From: Mediterranea massiliensis | GTDB taxonomy: Bacteria; Bacteroidota; Bacteroidia; Bacteroidales; Bacteroidaceae | Assembly: GCA_958402075.1 (NCBI GenBank) | Contig: CATXSD010000096.1 | Span: 1 to 9,852, forward strand | Direction: 5' to 3' | DNA length: 9,852 nucleotides | In this document: positions 7,055-9,852 of the stretch, piece after piece | Layout: every line of letters begins with the position of its first letter | Numbering within the stretch: the first letter of the stretch is position 1 | Made by a program: the position numbers and the translations under genes | The notes under the pieces: model-generated | Seen by the model: the letters and a program-made list of their open reading frames with translations, nothing else | Database searches by the model: none | What the model was told of the DNA's origin: nothing

Positions 7055-7062
7055 CAAAGATA
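7055..7062 (-). promoter_or_regulatory. Bacteroidetes -7 box of the LRR gene
   Basis: On the minus strand this reads TATCTTTG, a perfect TAnnTTTG. It lies 30 bases upstream of the ATG at 7024, giving a leader of about 25 nt and supporting that start over the longer open frame beginning at 7168. No convincing -33 element is seen. Confidence 0.55.
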
Positions 7063-7104
7063 CGGAAGATTTGGCGAGAATGGATATTTTTTTTCTTTTA
7101 TTTG

Positions 7105-7112
7105 TATTTTTG
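7105..7112 (+). promoter_or_regulatory. Bacteroidetes -7 box of the CPBP protease gene
   Basis: TATTTTTG matches TAnnTTTG and lies 39 bases before the ATG at 7152. The surrounding sequence is T-rich, so a chance match is more likely than for the other promoters. It faces away from the LRR promoter 43 bases to its left. Confidence 0.45.
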
Positions 7113-7151
7113 CAGCCGTGTTCAGTGATTTTAGATAATATATAATAAGGT

Positions 7152-8021
7152 ATGGAGATAGGAAACAAAACTTTCTGGAGGAAGACCGGCCGATTGGTGG
7201 CGGATATTCTGCTGTTTTATGTGATAGGAACATGTATCCTGATGTTTCTGGGTATGTTTCTCTTCTTGGGATATAAGTTGGCGGCAGCAGAGATGCCGGA
7301 GGACGGCTTGCTCTCCCATGCGTGTGAGAGTCTGTTTATGCTGGTGGGCTATCTGAGTGCGGCGGTCTTGATATTGCGCTGGCGTAACCTGCCCCTGTCG
7401 CTGCTGGGTTTGTCGCTGAAGGGGCGGGGGAAGGACCTGTTGGCGGGCCTTGGTGTGGCGGTGCTGCTGTATGCCGTCGGGTTCGGCGTGTCGCTCCTGA
7501 CAGGGGCTGTCGAGGTGACAGGCATCCAATGGATACCCTGTGATTTGCTGGGATGGTTGCTGCTCTTCCTGCTGGTAGCCGTTTCGGAAGAGGTGATGCT
7601 TCGTGGTTTCGTGCTGGGAAGGATGCTTTCGGAAGGCATGAACCGTTTCGTGGCTCTTTTCTTGTCGTCGGCCCTCTTTTCGGCCATGCACCTGTTCAAT
7701 CCCAATTTCGCTCTTCTGCCGTTTGTCAACATTCTGCTGGCAGGCTGTCTGCTGGGTGCCTCTTTTCTGTATACACGTAATTTGTGCTTCCCCGTTGTGC
7801 TGCACTGGTTCTGGAACTGGCTGCAGGGGCCTGTGCTGGGCTATGAGGTCAGCGGGACAGACAGTGGCCAATCGTTGCTTACCCTCCGCCTGACGGGCAG
7901 CGACCTGCTGACGGGCGGCAGCTTCGGCTTCGAAGGTTCGCTGCTCTGCACGGTGCTGCTCGTTGTGGGGACGCTGGCCATTGTCGGCTATTACGAACGG
8001 CGCGGCAGGAAGGAGGCTTAG
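7152..8021 (+). CDS. CPBP family intramembrane glutamic endopeptidase
   Basis: This is a polytopic inner-membrane protein of the CPBP (Abi/CAAX protease-like, Rce1-type) family. Members cleave prenylated or other peptides within the membrane; several confer bacteriocin self-immunity. In 289 residues there are about seven or eight hydrophobic segments, e.g. 17-42, 60-77, 98-117, 131-146, 163-180, 187-206 and 262-281. All catalytic motifs are present: 'SEEVMLRG' (Glu146, Glu147, Arg151), 'FSAMH' (Phe176, His180) and 'HWFWN' (His218, Asn222). The core CPBP domain is therefore residues 132-226, and it is probably active. The gene is monocistronic, divergent from the LRR gene (127 bases apart), and convergent with tex, sharing four bases at the stop codons. 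No bacteriocin or peptide gene is adjacent, so the substrate is unknown. Confidence 0.9.
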   Translation: MEIGNKTFWRKTGRLVADILLFYVIGTCILMFLGMFLFLGYKLAAAEMPEDGLLSHACESLFMLVGYLSAAVLILRWRNLPLSLLGLSLKGRGKDLLAGLGVAVLLYAVGFGVSLLTGAVEVTGIQWIPCDLLGWLLLFLLVAVSEEVMLRGFVLGRMLSEGMNRFVALFLSSALFSAMHLFNPNFALLPFVNILLAGCLLGASFLYTRNLCFPVVLHWFWNWLQGPVLGYEVSGTDSGQSLLTLRLTGSDLLTGGSFGFEGSLLCTVLLVVGTLAIVGYYERRGRKEA

Positions 8022-9850
8022 AGTCCTTCCTGCGATACGCCGCGCAGGGTCAGCTGGATGCGCTTGCGTTCCGTGTCGATGCCCAGCACACGTACCCGGA
8101 CGTGCTGGTGGATGGACACCACTTCGTTGGGGTCGGTCACGTAGCGGTCGGCCAGCTGGGAGAGGTGTATCAGGCCGTTCTCCTTGATGCCGATGTCCAC
8201 GAAGGCGCCGAAGTTAGTGATGTTTCCCACGATGCCGGGCAGCTCCATGCCTTCGTGCAGGTCGTCCAGCGTGCGGACGTTCGGGTCGAACTCGAACACC
8301 TTGATGGGGCCTCGCGGGTCGCGTCCGGGCTTGTCCAGTTCCTGAAGGATGTCCTTGAGGGTAGGCATGCCGACGGTGTCCGTCAGGTAACGCTCGGGCT
8401 GGATGCGCAGGCGCAATTGCTTGTCGGCTATCAGTTTATGGACGGTGCAGCCCAGGTCTCGGGCCATCTGCTCCACGATGCCGTAGCTTTCGGGATGGAC
8501 GGCTGTGTTGTCCAGCGGGTTCTTGGCATCGGGGATGCGCAGGAAGCCGGCGCACTGTTCGAAGGCCTTGGCGCCCATGCGGGGCACCTTCAGCAGGTCG
8601 CGGCGCGAGGCGAAGGGGCCGTGTTCGGCACGGTAGCTGACGATGTTCTGCGCCAGCTGGGGGCCGAGGCCCGATATGTAGGTCAGCAGATGGCTGCTGG
8701 CCGTGTTCAGGTTGACACCCACCAGGTTCACACAACTTTCCACCGTCTGGTCGAGCGATTTCTTCAGTTTTGTCTGGTCCACGTCGTGCTGGTACTGTCC
8801 CACGCCGATGGACTTCGGATCTATCTTCACCAGCTCGGCCAGCGGGTCCATGAGGCGGCGGGCGATGGAGACAGCGCCGCGGACGGTGACGTCATAGTCG
8901 GGAAACTCCTCGCGGGCCAACTTGGAGGCCGAGTAGATGGAGGCACCCTGCTCACTGACGACGAATATCTGCATGTCGCGATCGAAACGCAGGTGCTTCA
9001 GGAAGTCTTCCGTCTCACGGCTGGCGGTACCGTTTCCGATGGCCATGGCTTCGATGCGGTAGGCCTCCACCATCTTCTGTATCTTCTGTGCCGCTTCCTT
9101 GGGTTTGCTGACGGGCGGGTGGGGGTAGATGTTCTCGTTGTGGAGCAGGTTGCCCTGTGCGTCGAGGCACACCACCTTGCAGCCCGTGCGGAAGCCGGGG
9201 TCGATGCCCATGACGCGCTTCTGTCCCAGCGGAGAGGCCAGGAGCAGCTGGCGCAGGTTGGCGGCAAAGACGCGGATGGCCTCGTCGTCGGCCCGCTCCT
9301 TGCTGCTGGCGGCAAACTCGGTTTCGATGGAGGGTTTCAGCAGGCGTTTGTAGGCATCCTGCACAGCGTCGGCCACGTAGCGGCTGCAGGCATTGTCGCC
9401 CCGCACGTACCGGCGTTCGAGGCGCTCCAGGCAGGTGTCGTCCTCATCGGGGGCGATGCTCACCTTGAGCACGCCTTCGGCCTCGGCACGGCGCATGGCC
9501 AGCAGGCGGTGGGAGCTGCAACGCTTCAGCGGGTCGGACACGTTGAAGTAGTCGCGGTAGTTGGCCGCTTCGGCTTCCTTGCCCTTCACCACGCGGGCGG
9601 TGATGACGGCACGGCGGTCGAAGGTCGTGCGGACGGTCTGCCGCGAGCGTTCGTCCTCGCTCACCTGTTCGGCTATGATGTCGCAGGCGCCCTTCAAGGC
9701 TTCTGCCACGCTCTTCACGTCGCCCTTGACGTAGCTTTGTGCCCGCTGTTCGGGGGCTGCCTCCCGCTGGAGCATCAGCAGGGTGGCCAGCGGCTCGAGT
9801 CCTTTCTGTCGGGCGGCTTCGGCGCGGGTCTTGCGCTTGGGGCGGTAGGG
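8018..9850 (-). CDS. tex: Tex family RNA-binding transcription accessory protein, 5' end missing
   Basis: Tex (YhgF) is a cytoplasmic nucleic-acid-binding protein linked to transcription and toxin or stress gene expression. The frame stays open to the right edge. 25 codons before the Met at 9775 ('PYRPKRKTRAEAARQKGLEP') still match Tex, so the true start is outside. Some 610 residues are present of roughly 700-780 usual; the N-terminal part of the helix-turn-helix domain is lost. Numbered from the first full codon, the YqgF/RNase H-like domain spans about 212-310 ('RVMGIDPGFRTGCKV'). Tandem helix-hairpin-helix motifs occupy about 370-435 ('SGLGPQLAQNIVSYR', 'VPRMGAKAFEQCAGFLRI'). A C-terminal S1 RNA-binding domain covers about 532-602 ('GIVGNITNFGAFVDIGIKENGLIH'). 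G+C is clearly higher than in the esterase. The stop overlaps that of the CPBP gene tail to tail. Confidence 0.96.
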   Translation of the reverse strand, partial: PYRPKRKTRAEAARQKGLEPLATLLMLQREAAPEQRAQSYVKGDVKSVAEALKGACDIIAEQVSEDERSRQTVRTTFDRRAVITARVVKGKEAEAANYRDYFNVSDPLKRCSSHRLLAMRRAEAEGVLKVSIAPDEDDTCLERLERRYVRGDNACSRYVADAVQDAYKRLLKPSIETEFAASSKERADDEAIRVFAANLRQLLLASPLGQKRVMGIDPGFRTGCKVVCLDAQGNLLHNENIYPHPPVSKPKEAAQKIQKMVEAYRIEAMAIGNGTASRETEDFLKHLRFDRDMQIFVVSEQGASIYSASKLAREEFPDYDVTVRGAVSIARRLMDPLAELVKIDPKSIGVGQYQHDVDQTKLKKSLDQTVESCVNLVGVNLNTASSHLLTYISGLGPQLAQNIVSYRAEHGPFASRRDLLKVPRMGAKAFEQCAGFLRIPDAKNPLDNTAVHPESYGIVEQMARDLGCTVHKLIADKQLRLRIQPERYLTDTVGMPTLKDILQELDKPGRDPRGPIKVFEFDPNVRTLDDLHEGMELPGIVGNITNFGAFVDIGIKENGLIHLSQLADRYVTDPNEVVSIHQHVRVRVLGIDTERKRIQLTLRGVSQEGL

Positions 9851-9852
9851 CA

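Noticed and set aside
6041..7138. 365-codon open frame on + opposite the LRR gene
   Set aside because: Fully antisense to the LRR gene, which has a signal peptide, promoter and family motifs; the shadow has none.
7025..7168. Upstream start (7168) for the LRR protein
   Set aside because: It would put 48 unlikely residues before the signal peptide, cross the -7 box and overlap the divergent CPBP start.
7131..7871. 246-codon open frame on - opposite the CPBP gene
   Set aside because: Gln/His-rich antisense of hydrophobic codons; the + strand carries all CPBP catalytic motifs.
1..9852. Antiphage or toxin-antitoxin system
   Set aside because: The CPBP (Abi-like) protein and the ABC-F protein can appear in such contexts, but here each stands alone beside housekeeping genes with no partner genes.

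Overview
This window looks like a stretch of chromosome from a gut-type Bacteroidales bacterium, most likely Bacteroides or a close relative. The evidence is threefold. The protein families and their sequence style fit: a SGNH/sialate O-acetylesterase fusion, a BspA-type leucine-rich repeat secreted protein with a 'TYAQ' signal-peptide end, and a YbiT-like ABC-F protein. Four perfect Bacteroidetes-type -7 boxes (TAnnTTTG) sit upstream of the divergent genes. Shine-Dalgarno sequences are weak or absent. This is inference from sequence; the species cannot be named from here.

Layout, left to right. (1) The 3' part of a two-domain carbohydrate esterase on + (left edge to 1742). (2) An AT-rich gap (1743-2045) ending in a hairpin that probably terminates the chaperone operon. 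(3) grpE-dnaJ, a two-gene co-chaperone operon on - (3816 down to 2046), with a leader of about 115 nt and no dnaK beside it. (4) A divergent intergenic region with promoters for grpE and for an ABC-F ATPase. (5) The YbiT-like ABC-F gene on + (4152-5768). (6) A 28-bp perfect inverted repeat at 5828-5908, each arm of which is itself a palindrome, i.e. a REPIN-like element. (7) A secreted BspA-like leucine-rich repeat protein on - (7024 down to 5969). (8) A divergent CPBP-family membrane protease on + (7152-8021). (9) The 3' part of tex, a YqgF/HhH/S1 RNA-binding protein on -, whose stop codon overlaps that of the CPBP gene and which runs off the right edge.

The genes are mostly housekeeping or common accessory genes and do not form one pathway. 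GrpE and DnaJ act together on DnaK. The ABC-F protein and Tex both act around translation/transcription, but nothing here links them. The most interesting points are the ABC-F protein, in which every ATP-site-2 motif I can align except the H-loop is lost while site 1 is intact, and the REPIN-like element. I see no defence system, prophage, CRISPR array, tRNA, rRNA or complete mobile element. G+C visibly rises from the esterase (left) to tex (right).
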